DNA of 64,000 bases from an uncultured Kiritimatiellota bacterium (GTDB taxonomy: Bacteria > Verrucomicrobiota > Kiritimatiellia > RFP12 > UBA1067): assembly GCA_934635225.1 (NCBI GenBank), contig CAKTYZ010000014.1:43080-107079 (forward strand), read 5' to 3'. Position numbers and translations under genes: made by a program. The notes under the pieces were generated by a model. That model was given only the letters and a program-made list of their open reading frames with translations. It searched no databases and was not told where the DNA came from. Within the stretch, counting starts at the first letter, position 1; every line of letters starts with the position of its first letter. Positions 16,804-26,143 of the stretch are shown here, in pieces.

Positions 16804-19506
16804 ATGCTGTCGTCTGTGTTGCTGATCTGCGCGGCGGTCGTGACGCCGGGCGTGTTTGACGTTGCCGCGTTTGGCGCGAAAGGCGACGGGCGGGCCAAGG
16901 ATACGGTCGCGATTCAGGCGGCGGTTGACGCGGCGGCGAAAGCCGGGGGTGGTGAGGTTCGGCTCTCGGCCGGAACCTATCTCTCGGGAACCGTGTTCCT
17001 AAGAGACAACGTTCAGTTTCATCTTCTTGAAGGGGCGGTGCTGAAAGGCAGTCCGGATCGAGCAGATTACTGTCCGCCGGACGCTTTCCCTCAGAATTAC
17101 GCCAGTCCGCCGACGGGGGACAATACCAGTGGCGGACATCTGATTGTTGCGCATGACGCAAAGAACGTGTCCTTGCTTGGCCCGGGACGGATTGACGGGA
17201 ACGCGGCGGCGTTTCTCGTGGATCCGAAGACGGGGAAGAACTGGCCGGGCTGGAAGAAAGGCGTTCCGTGGCGTCCTGGGCAGATGATCTTCTTCGTGGA
17301 CTGCGAGAAGGTGTCCGTTCGAGGGCTTGAGATTTTCAATTCGCCCTACTGGAGCTGCTTCATCCTCAATTGCACGGGGGTGGAGGTGTCGGACTGCAAT
17401 GTGCGGACGGTTCGCGCGCCATTTAAGACCTGGAACGGCGATGGCCTCGACATTGACCGTTGCCGCGACGTCACAATTGTCCGCTGTGACATCGATACGG
17501 AAGACGATTCCATTACGCTGAGGGCTTCGGGCGAGAAGCGTTTGAGGAATCCGCAAAACTGCGAGAATGTTCGAGTGAGTGACTGTCGTCTCTCCAGTTC
17601 CTGCAATGCCGTGCGTCTGGGCGTCGGGAACGGTGTCGTGTCCAATGCGGTCTTCCGCAATCTCCGAATTCACAATACGCGTGTGGCATTCAACGCCGTT
17701 GGCTCCTGGTCTCAGAATCCTGAACCGGGGGTAAGCATTCGCGACATTTCCTTTGAAAACGTTGAGATCGACGCGAAAGTCTTCAATAAGTTCTATTACC
17801 GTGGGGCGACAGAGGCGGTCTTTGACGGCATCCGCTTCTGCAATGTGCGCGGCAAGGTCTCCGAAAAGAGCGTCTACGAGGACGAGCCCGACCGCCCGTT
17901 CAAGAACCTTGTGTTTGAGAATGTGGATTTGGATTCGCCATCGGGACCGGTTGTTTCGCCAACAGCTAAGGTTATTCGTCATTGGACCATGACGCATCCG
18001 AGGTTTGTCGAAGTTCAGCTGATGGACGCGACGGATTGCCATAACGAGCTGTATTTTGAAAAGGAGTATTTGCTTTTCGGGAACGAGGCGCCTTTCTCCG
18101 GTTCGGCGCCAGTCATCTATCTTGAGAATGCCGCAACGGGCGAAGGGATTGTCTACGTCCGCTTGGGGCCGTTGCCGCATGTGCGCTCTGACAAGCGACC
18201 GGACTACACGATTGACGCGCCACAGCGGCGGTTGACCGTTTTCGAGACGATGTATCCGGTTGTCGAGCGGCAATACATGGGCGGACGCCTTGGACGCATC
18301 CGCGTCATGCAGGAGATTCAGCGTGAACTCCGTCCGTACTTGGCGGATCGAGACGGCCTTTTCCTGACGAATACGTGGGGCGACCAGCATCGCGACGGCT
18401 GCATCAACGAGGCGTTCATGCTGAAGGAGATTGCGGCGGGTGCGGAACTGGGCGTGGACGTCATTCAGATTGACGACGGCTGGCAGAAGGGACGTAGCCA
18501 GAACTCCGTTGACGTGAAGGCTGGCAAGGCGAAAGGCAATTGGGGCACATGGTGGGACGTCCCCGGATTCTGGGATTTCGACCCGGTTCGTTTCCCGCGC
18601 GGCATGCGGCCCCTCGTCTCGGCGGCACGGGCGAAGGGGCTTAAGTTCGGCCTTTGGTTCGGCCCAGATTCGGGGAATGAAGCCGCGCTGTGGGAGAAGG
18701 ATGCGGACTTCTTGCTCAAGATGCACAAGGAGTACGGCATTGACTTCTTCAAGCTTGATTCGCTTTATACGCCGACGAAGCGGGCTTTGGATCGTCAGAA
18801 GGCCTTGATGCAGAAGCTGATGAAAGGTTCGAGCAGTCGCATTGTCATCGACCTTGACGTGACGGCAGGGGTTCGACCGGGGTATTTCTGCTTCCCGGAG
18901 ATCGGGCCGCTGTTTGTGGAGAACCGCTATGCGGAGGATCGGCGGCAGTACTGGCCACACCTGACGTTGCGGAGCCTTTGGTCTTTGGCGCATGTTGTCG
19001 ATCCAGCGCGTTTGCGCATCGAGGTGTTGAATCCCGAACGCCGCGCCGAAGCGTGGGGGAACGACCCGTTGGCGCCGATGAAGTATCCGCGCGACACGTT
19101 GTTTGCCATTGCGATGGCGGCCTCTCCGCTCGGCTGGTTTGAGATTCAGAACCTCTCGCGCGAGACGGTTGCGGCGTGGAAGCCCCTCGTTGCAACCTGG
19201 AAGGAACATCGCGCGGCGTGGTTTGGCGGCACAATCTATCCGATTGGGGCGAAGCCGGACGGTCATTCGTGGACGGGATTTGTTTCGGTCGCAAAGGACG
19301 GGCGGAGCGGCTATGCGCTCCTCTTCCGCGAGATGGATCGTGCGGCGGGATTGTCGCTGGACTTGACGGATTACCTGTCGGCAGACCTTGTGTCGGTCGA
19401 GAGAATTGCCGGTCGCGGCAAGACGGTCGTCAAGGGGTGTCGTCTGGAGACGGAGGATCTTGGCAAACTCGATTTCACGTGGGTCAGGTTCTCTTGCCGA
19501 GAGTAA
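16804..19506 (+). CDS. Exported GH28-like / GH36-like alpha-galactosidase fusion
   Basis: 900 residues from the ATG at 16804, placed 6 bases after GGGAGGG. Residues 1-18 look like a signal peptide. Residues 19 to about 390 are a GH28/pectate-lyase-superfamily beta-helix beginning FDVAAFGAKGDG. The catalytic blocks are present but altered: NGDGLDID around Asp213/Asp216 and TEDDSITL at Asp234-Asp235. The usual G-H-G-x-S and R-I-K blocks are replaced, so activity is uncertain. Residues about 470-900 are a GH27/36-like barrel with IQIDDGWQ (Asp557-558), LKFGLWFGPDSGN and the nucleophile-type FFKLDS (Asp652). The reading frame is continuous. It probably attacks galacturonan or galactose-bearing pectin side chains. 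Confidence 0.82.
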   Translation: MLSSVLLICAAVVTPGVFDVAAFGAKGDGRAKDTVAIQAAVDAAAKAGGGEVRLSAGTYLSGTVFLRDNVQFHLLEGAVLKGSPDRADYCPPDAFPQNYASPPTGDNTSGGHLIVAHDAKNVSLLGPGRIDGNAAAFLVDPKTGKNWPGWKKGVPWRPGQMIFFVDCEKVSVRGLEIFNSPYWSCFILNCTGVEVSDCNVRTVRAPFKTWNGDGLDIDRCRDVTIVRCDIDTEDDSITLRASGEKRLRNPQNCENVRVSDCRLSSSCNAVRLGVGNGVVSNAVFRNLRIHNTRVAFNAVGSWSQNPEPGVSIRDISFENVEIDAKVFNKFYYRGATEAVFDGIRFCNVRGKVSEKSVYEDEPDRPFKNLVFENVDLDSPSGPVVSPTAKVIRHWTMTHPRFVEVQLMDATDCHNELYFEKEYLLFGNEAPFSGSAPVIYLENAATGEGIVYVRLGPLPHVRSDKRPDYTIDAPQRRLTVFETMYPVVERQYMGGRLGRIRVMQEIQRELRPYLADRDGLFLTNTWGDQHRDGCINEAFMLKEIAAGAELGVDVIQIDDGWQKGRSQNSVDVKAGKAKGNWGTWWDVPGFWDFDPVRFPRGMRPLVSAARAKGLKFGLWFGPDSGNEAALWEKDADFLLKMHKEYGIDFFKLDSLYTPTKRALDRQKALMQKLMKGSSSRIVIDLDVTAGVRPGYFCFPEIGPLFVENRYAEDRRQYWPHLTLRSLWSLAHVVDPARLRIEVLNPERRAEAWGNDPLAPMKYPRDTLFAIAMAASPLGWFEIQNLSRETVAAWKPLVATWKEHRAAWFGGTIYPIGAKPDGHSWTGFVSVAKDGRSGYALLFREMDRAAGLSLDLTDYLSADLVSVERIAGRGKTVVKGCRLETEDLGKLDFTWVRFSCRE

Positions 19507-19572
19507 TCAATCGGGCAGGTCGCCTTGAGGGGAGGACCGTGTGCGTTGGGCTGTTGATTGGGCACAATATGG

Positions 19573-19578
19573 TATAAT
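19573..19578 (+). promoter_or_regulatory. -10 element of ruvB (extended -10)
   Basis: TATAAT preceded by TGG, 8 bases before the ruvB ATG at 19587. The predicted leader is about 2 bases. Confidence 0.65.
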
Positions 19579-19586
19579 GTTCGGAC

Positions 19587-20582
19587 ATGGCGAGGGAAAG
19601 GCAGAGTGAAGAACTGAATCGTTCGACGGCGTTTGACAACAAGCTCCGTCCGACGGACTTTGGTGGATTCGTTGGGCAAGAGAAAGTGCGCGAACGGCTG
19701 CTTTTGGCGGTCAAGGCGGCGAAGGATCGCGGCGAATCGCTGGACCATGTGCTCTTTTCGGGTCCTCCGGGTCTCGGCAAGACGACGCTGAGCTATATTC
19801 TTGGCGAGGCGATGGGCGTGAATGTCAAGACCACCTCAGGGCCTGTCATCACGAAGCCCGGTGACCTGGCGGGGCTTCTGACGTCGCTGGAGCCTGGCGA
19901 CATCGTCTTCATTGACGAGATCCACCGCATGGCGAAGACTGTCGAGGAGTATCTTTATTCTGCGATGGAAGACTACGCCATCGACATCATGTTGGATCAG
20001 GGTCCTAATGCGCGTTCCGTGCGCTTGGACCTTCCGCGTTTCACGCTTGTCGGCGCGACGACGCGCATCGGTCTGATTGCCGCACCGTTGCGGGCGCGTT
20101 TCGGGCTCGTCAATCGGCTTTCTTACTACGAACCGCCTGAGCTGGCGGAGATCGTGACCCGATCGGCGGCGAAGCTGGGCGTGGACGTCGATGCGGCAGG
20201 CGCGCTGGAGATTGCGCGCCGAAGCCGTGGCACGCCCCGAATCGCCAACAACCTGTTGCGGCGTGTCCGTGACTATGCGCAAGTGAAGGCGGACAACTTC
20301 ATCACGGGCGCGGTCGCGACGGCTTCGCTGTCGTTGTTGGAGATCGACCCGCATGGACTGGACGAGATGGACCGGCGGATTCTGGAGACGATTTGCGTCA
20401 AGTTCGGCGGCGGTCCGGTCGGACTGTCGACGATTGCCGTGTCAGTCAGCGAGGAGCCGGATACGATTGAGGAGGCTTACGAGCCGTTCCTCATCATGGA
20501 AGGCTACCTGGAAAGGACGCCGAAAGGGCGTGTCGCGACGGCCCTCGCCTATCAAACCCTTGGCCTTGAAAAGGCCTGCTGA
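19587..20582 (+). CDS. ruvB: Holliday junction branch-migration helicase RuvB
   Basis: 331 residues, the AAA+ motor that with RuvA moves Holliday junctions. Walker A is SGPPGLGKTTL, Walker B IVFIDEIHR. Sensor and arginine-finger regions are seen in VGATTRIGLIAAPLRARFG, and the winged-helix C-terminus ends EGYLERTPKGRVAT. The N-terminus lacks extensions. ruvA and ruvC are not in the window. The promoter sits 8 bases before the ATG, so the message is probably leaderless. Confidence 0.96.
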   Translation: MARERQSEELNRSTAFDNKLRPTDFGGFVGQEKVRERLLLAVKAAKDRGESLDHVLFSGPPGLGKTTLSYILGEAMGVNVKTTSGPVITKPGDLAGLLTSLEPGDIVFIDEIHRMAKTVEEYLYSAMEDYAIDIMLDQGPNARSVRLDLPRFTLVGATTRIGLIAAPLRARFGLVNRLSYYEPPELAEIVTRSAAKLGVDVDAAGALEIARRSRGTPRIANNLLRRVRDYAQVKADNFITGAVATASLSLLEIDPHGLDEMDRRILETICVKFGGGPVGLSTIAVSVSEEPDTIEEAYEPFLIMEGYLERTPKGRVATALAYQTLGLEKAC

Positions 20583-20618
20583 GGCAAGCTGCCCTTGCCA
20601 ACTGAAAAGCGAATAGGG

Positions 20619-20624
20619 TATAAT
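20619..20624 (+). promoter_or_regulatory. -10 element of GspL-like/secretin operon
   Basis: TATAAT 22 bases before the ATG at 20647, inside GGGTATAATACCC, a 13-base dyad. This is the one clear case in the window where the base pair before the -10 is GG rather than TG. The leader would be about 16 bases with no strong ribosome site. Confidence 0.55.
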
Positions 20625-20646
20625 ACCCAAAAGCCGTAAGAATGCA

Positions 20647-21819
20647 ATGCAAAAGGACTTTCAAGTCGCAGTTTTCGAGGGCGGAGTGCTCCGTGTCGTC
20701 AAGTCCGGTAATCCCGGGCGTGAGGCCGTCTTGGCGTTGCCGCTGAACCGTCTTCTCGTAAAGATGGTGCGCGTGCCCGCCGAGGCGGACGCGGTTGCGA
20801 CGGCGACGCCTATTCTTCAGGCGATGAGTCCGTTCCCCGATGAGCCGCTGACGGTCAGTTGCGAGACGGTGCGCGAGACGGCGGAGGGTTCGGTCGTCCT
20901 TGCGGCGGCACTTCCCGAAAGCGCGGCAGATGACATCGCCACGGCCTTGGATGCGCAAAAACTCAGCGTGACGCGCATTGATCTGTTGGCACTCGGCCAG
21001 TTGCGCGAGGTTTGGGGGCGATTCGACGCGTCCGACGGTCAGCGACGTCTCGTGCGCATCGCGTCGCCCGATTGCCGGACGCTCATTGTCTTGGACGGGG
21101 ACCAGCCGACGGCGATTCGCGGACTGTCCGAGGCGGATGACGGTGTGCGCGAGGAGATGCTTCTGCTTTTGGAGGCGGAGTCGTTCGGCGGCCCGAAGCC
21201 GCTGGTTGAGACGGTAGACGTCGAGTCGTCTGACGCGGCGATCGAAGGTGTTGCGGAACGCTCTCTGGATTCCGCCGCGCTGAACGCCCTGCCGGCCGGG
21301 TGGCGTGACGTCCTGGAGGAGACGCGGTTCAAGGCGAAGCTGATCCGTCATCTGTCCATAGCCGTTGGCCTCTGGCTCGTGGTGATGGGCGTCCTGTTTG
21401 GCGTGCCGGTGGGCTATGGGTTCCTGACCGACCACCAGAAGGGCCTGTCGCGCCAGCATGCGCGGCAATATCGGCTCGTGAGCGACAAGAAGAAGAAGGT
21501 CGATGTCTTCAAGCAGTATTCGGATCATGGGCGCGGAGCCTTGGAGATCATGAAGGCGGTTTCAGACCGTCTGCCGGCAGGCATTACGTTGGCGAGCTGG
21601 AACTATGACCGCAAGACGGGGCTGCACATTTCAGGCGATTCCGACACCGACACCGACGTCTACGAGTTCAAGAACACGATGGAGGCTCTGGCGTTTGGCG
21701 AGGGAGAGACCGCCGAGCGCGTTTTCGGTTCCGTCGAACTCGGCAAGCTCAACATGATGCGCGGCAAGCAGCGTTTTGACCTGGACCTCGGGTTCGAGGC
21801 GAAGGAGGAAGAGGAATGA
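20647..21819 (+). CDS. GspL/PilM-PilN-like inner-membrane assembly protein
   Basis: 390 residues, not assigned by strong motifs. Residues 1 to about 230 look like the actin-like cytoplasmic half of GspL/PilM (repeated references to a VRI..SPDCRTLIVLDGD core). One transmembrane helix follows (about 238-262, IAVGLWLVVMGVLFGVPVGYGFL), then a periplasmic part with a PilN/GspL-type ferredoxin fold (KAVSDRLPAGITLASWNYDRKTGLHISG). It is the first gene of a run with a GspM/PilO-like protein and a secretin, which supports the call. The ATP/actin site cannot be confirmed by eye. Confidence 0.65.
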   Translation: MQKDFQVAVFEGGVLRVVKSGNPGREAVLALPLNRLLVKMVRVPAEADAVATATPILQAMSPFPDEPLTVSCETVRETAEGSVVLAAALPESAADDIATALDAQKLSVTRIDLLALGQLREVWGRFDASDGQRRLVRIASPDCRTLIVLDGDQPTAIRGLSEADDGVREEMLLLLEAESFGGPKPLVETVDVESSDAAIEGVAERSLDSAALNALPAGWRDVLEETRFKAKLIRHLSIAVGLWLVVMGVLFGVPVGYGFLTDHQKGLSRQHARQYRLVSDKKKKVDVFKQYSDHGRGALEIMKAVSDRLPAGITLASWNYDRKTGLHISGDSDTDTDVYEFKNTMEALAFGEGETAERVFGSVELGKLNMMRGKQRFDLDLGFEAKEEEE

Positions 21820-22349
21820 ATACGCTCTCGCTCAGGCAAAAGGCGGTCTTTGCGGTTCTGGCCGTCGTCGCGCTCTATGCTTTCGCGGCGCTGACGTGGT
21901 TCTTCTCGGCGGAATCCGCATGGAAAAAGGCGGTGCGTCGTTATGAACAGGCGAAAGCGACATATCAGAAAGAGGAACGGCTGATTGCCGACAAGGCCAA
22001 ATGGGACGCGGCTTACGAGACGGAGAAGGCGGCGATGCCGATTTTCGAGGCGGGGAAGGCGACGGACACGACATGGCTTCAGCGGATGGGCGAGATCGCG
22101 ACGCGCAATCTCGTTCAGATCTCCCAGCGCGGCACGCAGAAGGAGAAGCTGGAGATTGACGATGTGACGGTGTTGCCGATTGACGCGAGCTGGGAAGGTT
22201 CACTCGAGGCGCTCGTCAAGTTCCTGCACGAGCTGGAGAATTCGGACGCGGGGCTTTTCGACGTCGCCGAACTGAACTTCAAGCCCAGTTCAAAGAAGGG
22301 CTATCTGCGTGGCACGTTCACGCTTAACTGCGCGTATATGCGGGAGTAA
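21816..22349 (+). CDS. GspM/PilO-like inner-membrane protein
   Basis: 177 residues: a short cytoplasmic start, one transmembrane helix (about residues 9-30), a coiled segment rich in Ala, Lys and Glu, and a small C-terminal domain (LEIDDVTVLPIDASWEGSLEALVKFLHELE) of the GspM/PilO ferredoxin-like type. It overlaps the GspL-like gene by 4 bases (ATGA), consistent with equal-amount synthesis of interacting partners. It is followed 9 bases later by the secretin. Confidence 0.68.
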   Translation: MNTLSLRQKAVFAVLAVVALYAFAALTWFFSAESAWKKAVRRYEQAKATYQKEERLIADKAKWDAAYETEKAAMPIFEAGKATDTTWLQRMGEIATRNLVQISQRGTQKEKLEIDDVTVLPIDASWEGSLEALVKFLHELENSDAGLFDVAELNFKPSSKKGYLRGTFTLNCAYMRE

Positions 22350-22358
22350 GGAGAATCT

Positions 22359-25043
22359 ATGAAGAAGACGGTGACAGTTCTTTTGGGGGTTGCATTGGCC
22401 TTGCCGATGTCGGCTCAGCAGAGATTGGGGCTTCTCGGCTCGCGTCGCAATTCGCCGCCGCCGACTTCGGCGACGGCGGATGAGGCGCCCCCCCAGCCGA
22501 CGGGCAATCATGCCCTCAACTGGGACGGCGCGGCGAGCGACATCATCATCATGGCCTACGGCGACGAGGTCGGCAAGACGATCCTCAAGGATCCGGCGTG
22601 CCCGACGGCGACGATCACGCTCAAGTCCAAGCAGGGGCAAAAGCTTTCGCGCGAGGAGTATCTGGAGGCGATCGAGACCGTCCTCGAGATGAACGGCATC
22701 CACCTCGAGCCGTACAAGGACAGCTTCATCCGCGCCCTGCCGCGCAAGGACGTGCGCAAGGAGGGCATCCCGATCCTCATGGACCACGACACGAAGCTCG
22801 GCGAGAGCGGCAAGGTCGTCTCGATGATGATTCCGTTCACGAACATGACGGCGGAGGACGCGCAAAAGGTCCTGGAGGGCTTCAAGTCGAATGCGGGGCT
22901 TCTCATCGTCTTTGAGCGGACAAACAAGATTCTCGTCACCGACACCGAGCAGAACATCAACCGCATGCTGGAGATCGCGCGGGCGATTGACGTGGCGGCG
23001 CCCGTGACGGAGCAGGTCTTTGTGCGCCAGATCAAGAACGCGTCTGTCGAGGAGGTGCAGAAAGCCCTTCAGGCGATCGTGGATGACGCGATGAAATGGC
23101 AGGAGAAAAACAAGGCTCCGGCGAACCCCTCGGCGCAGCAGCAGATGTCGACATTCAATCGCCCGATGCCGCGACGCGGGCTTCTTGGGCGCAATCAGCC
23201 GCAGCAGCAGCCGGCGACGCCTCAGCCCGTCATTAACGAGTCGCTCGTCATGACCGTCTCGGACGCCGACCGGGGCATGATCCGCGGCAAGGTGCTGATC
23301 GTGCCGGACGAGCGGTCGAACAAGCTCATCATCATCACGTCGAAGGCGAACATGGACTTCTTCGACAAGGTGATCGAGCAGCTCGACGTCGAGACGACGC
23401 CGGACACGGTCGTGAAGGTCTACCGCCTCAAGTACGCGGAGGCCGAGGACGTGAGCGACATGATCAACGACCTCATCGGAAACTCGTCGTCGTCGCAGAA
23501 CAAGACGAAGAACACGAATCCGAACGCGAAGCAGGGCGCGGGCGGCAACATCACGCGCAACAATGCCCTGGCGACGGCGGCGAAGAAGTCGGTGAACCAG
23601 CGCACGGGCGAGGCGAAGGCGGGCGAGCTCTCGAAGGACAACACGACGGTCCTCGCCGACAAGCGCATCAACGGCCTCGTCGTCATGACGAACAAGGAGC
23701 TGGTGCCCACGATCGAGTCGATCATCGAGTCGATGGACATCAAGCTGAGCCAGGTGCTGATTGAGACGGTCATTATCGAGGTCACGCTGGGCGACGGACT
23801 GAAGACGGGTGTCGATTGGGTGCGCACGGGCCGAGACCGAACGGGCGACAACTTTGTGAAGGGTAACATGGTCAATGGCGACACGCGCTTTGCGAGTATG
23901 GCCGGCGGCGGCGGCGGTACAGGCAAGACGGCGTTGGAGGCCCTGATGAACGTGACGACGAACGCGGCGGCGGTGGCGGGCTACATGGGCTCTGCGAGCC
24001 CGATCGGCGGCGGGCTCAACTACTTCTTCAAGTCGGATGCACTGAACCTCGCGGCGGTCGTCTCGGCCTCCAAGACGGACAACCGAACGAAATACATTGC
24101 GTCTCCGGTCGTGATGACGGTCGATAACAAGGAAGCGACGATTGAGGCGACGGACTCGCGGCAGTTCCTGACAGGGTGGCAGGCGGTTTCGTCCAGCTAT
24201 GCGGGGTCGGGACTCCCGTCGCCAAACTATTCGGCGACGGATATCGGCATCAAGCTGAATGTGACGCCAAAGATTAACCCGAACGGTACGGTGATGCTGA
24301 AGGTGAAGGAGGAGTATTCGCAGTCGGTCAGCAAGCAGTCCATGCTCTCGCCGCAAGGACAGCTCTATATCGAGAAGGAGATAGATGTTCCGTCAAAGCG
24401 GACGATGGAGTCCGACGTTTTGCTGGAGAATGCGCAGACGGTTGTCTTTGGCGGCTTGACGGAGACGACGACAAAAGAATCCCAGACGGGAATCCCGATT
24501 CTAAAGGACATTCCATGGATTGGCAAGTGGCTTTTTGGGAAGGTCGAGCAGGAGGAGACGAGGAAGGAGCTGCTTGTCTTCATGACGCCGTATGTCTTGG
24601 ACGACGCCGAGAGCGCGCAGGCCGAGGCGATCCGGCGCAAGAAGACGATTTCCGATCCGCGTCCGTGGGACGATCGCGGCTGGTCGGCGTCGGCACTGGC
24701 CGATCCGGTCTCGAAGAAGGAGCAGATGCGCCGCTTGCAGGACGAATGGAAGAAACAGGACGAGGAGCGCCAGGCGCGCCTTGCCATCGAGCAGGAGAAG
24801 GTCAAGCGCGCGCAGAAGCTGAAGGGCCTTACGGTCGAGGAGCGCAACCTTTGGCTCAAGATGCACAAGGAGGAGCTTGAAGAGGAGGCGCAGGAGGAGC
24901 TGGAGGAGAAGATGCTTGACGAGAAGAGCCAGGCAGAGCTCAAGAAGCTCGCCGAGGAGATTCGCGCGAAGAAGCTCGCCGAGGCTCAGGCCGAAATGAA
25001 GAAGGTCGAGGCGGCGGCCGCCGCCGAGAAGAAGAGCGAATGA
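22359..25043 (+). CDS. Outer-membrane secretin (GspD/PilQ type)
   Basis: 894 residues with signal peptide (cleavage near SAQQ). N-domains start with a region containing ALNWDGAASDIIIMAYGDEVGKTIL, followed by repeated N1-type domains (NMTAEDAQKVLEGFKSNAGLLIVF..., IKNASVEEVQKALQAI..., YRLKYAEAEDVSDMINDLI). The secretin domain begins LSQVLIETVIIEVTLGDGLKTGVDW and ends at GIPILKDIPWIGKWLFG...KELLVFMTPYVL. An unusually long C-terminal tail of about 130 residues is charged coiled coil (EEEAQEELEEKMLDEKSQ), larger than usual S-domains. No gspE, gspF or pseudopilin genes are nearby. Confidence 0.9.
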   Translation: MKKTVTVLLGVALALPMSAQQRLGLLGSRRNSPPPTSATADEAPPQPTGNHALNWDGAASDIIIMAYGDEVGKTILKDPACPTATITLKSKQGQKLSREEYLEAIETVLEMNGIHLEPYKDSFIRALPRKDVRKEGIPILMDHDTKLGESGKVVSMMIPFTNMTAEDAQKVLEGFKSNAGLLIVFERTNKILVTDTEQNINRMLEIARAIDVAAPVTEQVFVRQIKNASVEEVQKALQAIVDDAMKWQEKNKAPANPSAQQQMSTFNRPMPRRGLLGRNQPQQQPATPQPVINESLVMTVSDADRGMIRGKVLIVPDERSNKLIIITSKANMDFFDKVIEQLDVETTPDTVVKVYRLKYAEAEDVSDMINDLIGNSSSSQNKTKNTNPNAKQGAGGNITRNNALATAAKKSVNQRTGEAKAGELSKDNTTVLADKRINGLVVMTNKELVPTIESIIESMDIKLSQVLIETVIIEVTLGDGLKTGVDWVRTGRDRTGDNFVKGNMVNGDTRFASMAGGGGGTGKTALEALMNVTTNAAAVAGYMGSASPIGGGLNYFFKSDALNLAAVVSASKTDNRTKYIASPVVMTVDNKEATIEATDSRQFLTGWQAVSSSYAGSGLPSPNYSATDIGIKLNVTPKINPNGTVMLKVKEEYSQSVSKQSMLSPQGQLYIEKEIDVPSKRTMESDVLLENAQTVVFGGLTETTTKESQTGIPILKDIPWIGKWLFGKVEQEETRKELLVFMTPYVLDDAESAQAEAIRRKKTISDPRPWDDRGWSASALADPVSKKEQMRRLQDEWKKQDEERQARLAIEQEKVKRAQKLKGLTVEERNLWLKMHKEELEEEAQEELEEKMLDEKSQAELKKLAEEIRAKKLAEAQAEMKKVEAAAAAEKKSE

Positions 25044-25160
25044 TGAGGTTGACATGAGAGGCTTGAGTGACATGAGAGACGAGAAACAGAACGTCGCGAG
25101 AGACGCGAGGCCTCGCCCCCCTCATGACCCTCTTGTCTCTCACGTCGTCGCCAACCTCAT
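25043..25160. other. Spacer with nested inverted repeats
   Basis: The 138-base gap after the secretin holds several dyads: ATGAGGTTG (25043-25051) with CAACCTCAT (25152-25160), GAGAGAC (25074-25080) with GTCTCTC (25135-25141), and an internal GCGAGGCCTCGC palindrome (25105-25116). The RNA could fold into one long branched hairpin. No T-run follows, so it is unlikely to be a simple terminator. Confidence 0.55.
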
Positions 25161-25181
25161 TCCCCTTAACGGAGCCTTGTC

Positions 25182-26117
25182 ATGAATCAAAAGAGCATCT
25201 CTTTCATCGCCCTTGCGCTCGCCATCCTGGCGGCGGCGGGGGCGGCAGTCGTCGTGAGCGTCAGCCGCTCGTCCGAGGCGCAGGCGCGCGCCGAGGCCGA
25301 GGCCGCTGGGGCTGAGAAGGCGGCGGCGCTCGCCAAGGCCGCGACAAAAACCGCCGAAGCCGAGGAGTCGAAGACGCGGGCCGCCGAGGCCGAAAAGGCG
25401 AAGGCGGCAGAAGATCGTGTGGCGGTTGCCGAGGCGGCGGCGCAGGCGCGCGCCGATGCCGAGACGGCGGCGCAGAAGCGCGCACAAGCGGAAGAGCTGC
25501 GAAAGAAAGCCGAAGCCGAGGCCGAAAAGGCGAAGGAGAGCCGCCTCGCGGCGAAGTTGAACGCCGAGGCGGCGGCGGACGAAAAGGAGAAGGCTGTCGC
25601 TCTCCAGAAGGCAGAGGCCGCCAAGGCCGAGGCGGCGGCGGACCAGCTTGCGGCGGAGAAGCTGAGATCCGAGAAGGTCATTGCCGAGGCGAAACTTCTG
25701 GAACTCCGCAAGATCGACTTCGAGACAATCGAACGCGACTTGCGCGAATGGCGGCAGGATCTCGAAGAGCGGGAGCGTGCGCTGACGCCCGAGAAGACGG
25801 TCGCCGACCTCTCTTGGGCCGGCGGCATGGAGGATACGGTCGTCGATGCCGAGGGGAATGTGCGCAAGAAGGTGAAGACCCCGTATCTCGCCGAGAACGA
25901 CAAGACGCTTCCGCGCGCCTCGCGCCGACTTGCCCGCGCTGAACGCCTGTCTTCCGAGGCGATCGCGTCCGAAACCGCGCGCACGCGTGCCGCGATTGTC
26001 GCCGCGCTGGAACGGCTTTACGTCACGGCGCTCAAGGAAGACCGCATCGTTGACGCCGACTATTTCCGCAAGGCGCTGAAGACATTCTATCCCGATTGGG
26101 AGTTCACGGGCGAGTGA
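25182..26117 (+). CDS. Membrane-anchored alanine-rich coiled-coil protein (TolA-like)
   Basis: 311 residues, not recognised as a named family. One N-terminal transmembrane helix (about 7-27) is followed by about 150 residues of Ala/Glu/Lys heptad repeat resembling the TolA stalk, then a more globular C-terminus (DLSWAGGMEDTVVDAEGNVRKKVKTPYL...). It sits between a secretin and ExbB/ExbD/TonB genes, so a periplasm-spanning link is conceivable, but the C-terminal TolA domain is not evident. The low-complexity stalk could also have arisen by compositional drift. Confidence 0.6.
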   Translation: MNQKSISFIALALAILAAAGAAVVVSVSRSSEAQARAEAEAAGAEKAAALAKAATKTAEAEESKTRAAEAEKAKAAEDRVAVAEAAAQARADAETAAQKRAQAEELRKKAEAEAEKAKESRLAAKLNAEAAADEKEKAVALQKAEAAKAEAAADQLAAEKLRSEKVIAEAKLLELRKIDFETIERDLREWRQDLEERERALTPEKTVADLSWAGGMEDTVVDAEGNVRKKVKTPYLAENDKTLPRASRRLARAERLSSEAIASETARTRAAIVAALERLYVTALKEDRIVDADYFRKALKTFYPDWEFTGE

Positions 26118-26143
26118 ACGCCGAGGCGGCGGGTGGCGTTCAA

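Noticed and set aside
20570..20600. Terminator at the end of ruvB
   Set aside because: GGCCTTGAAAAGGCC can form a hairpin but no T-run follows, and most of it is inside the coding end.
22290..24356. 688-codon minus-strand frame opposite the secretin
   Set aside because: Low-complexity Arg/Leu/Val mirror frame of the secretin gene.
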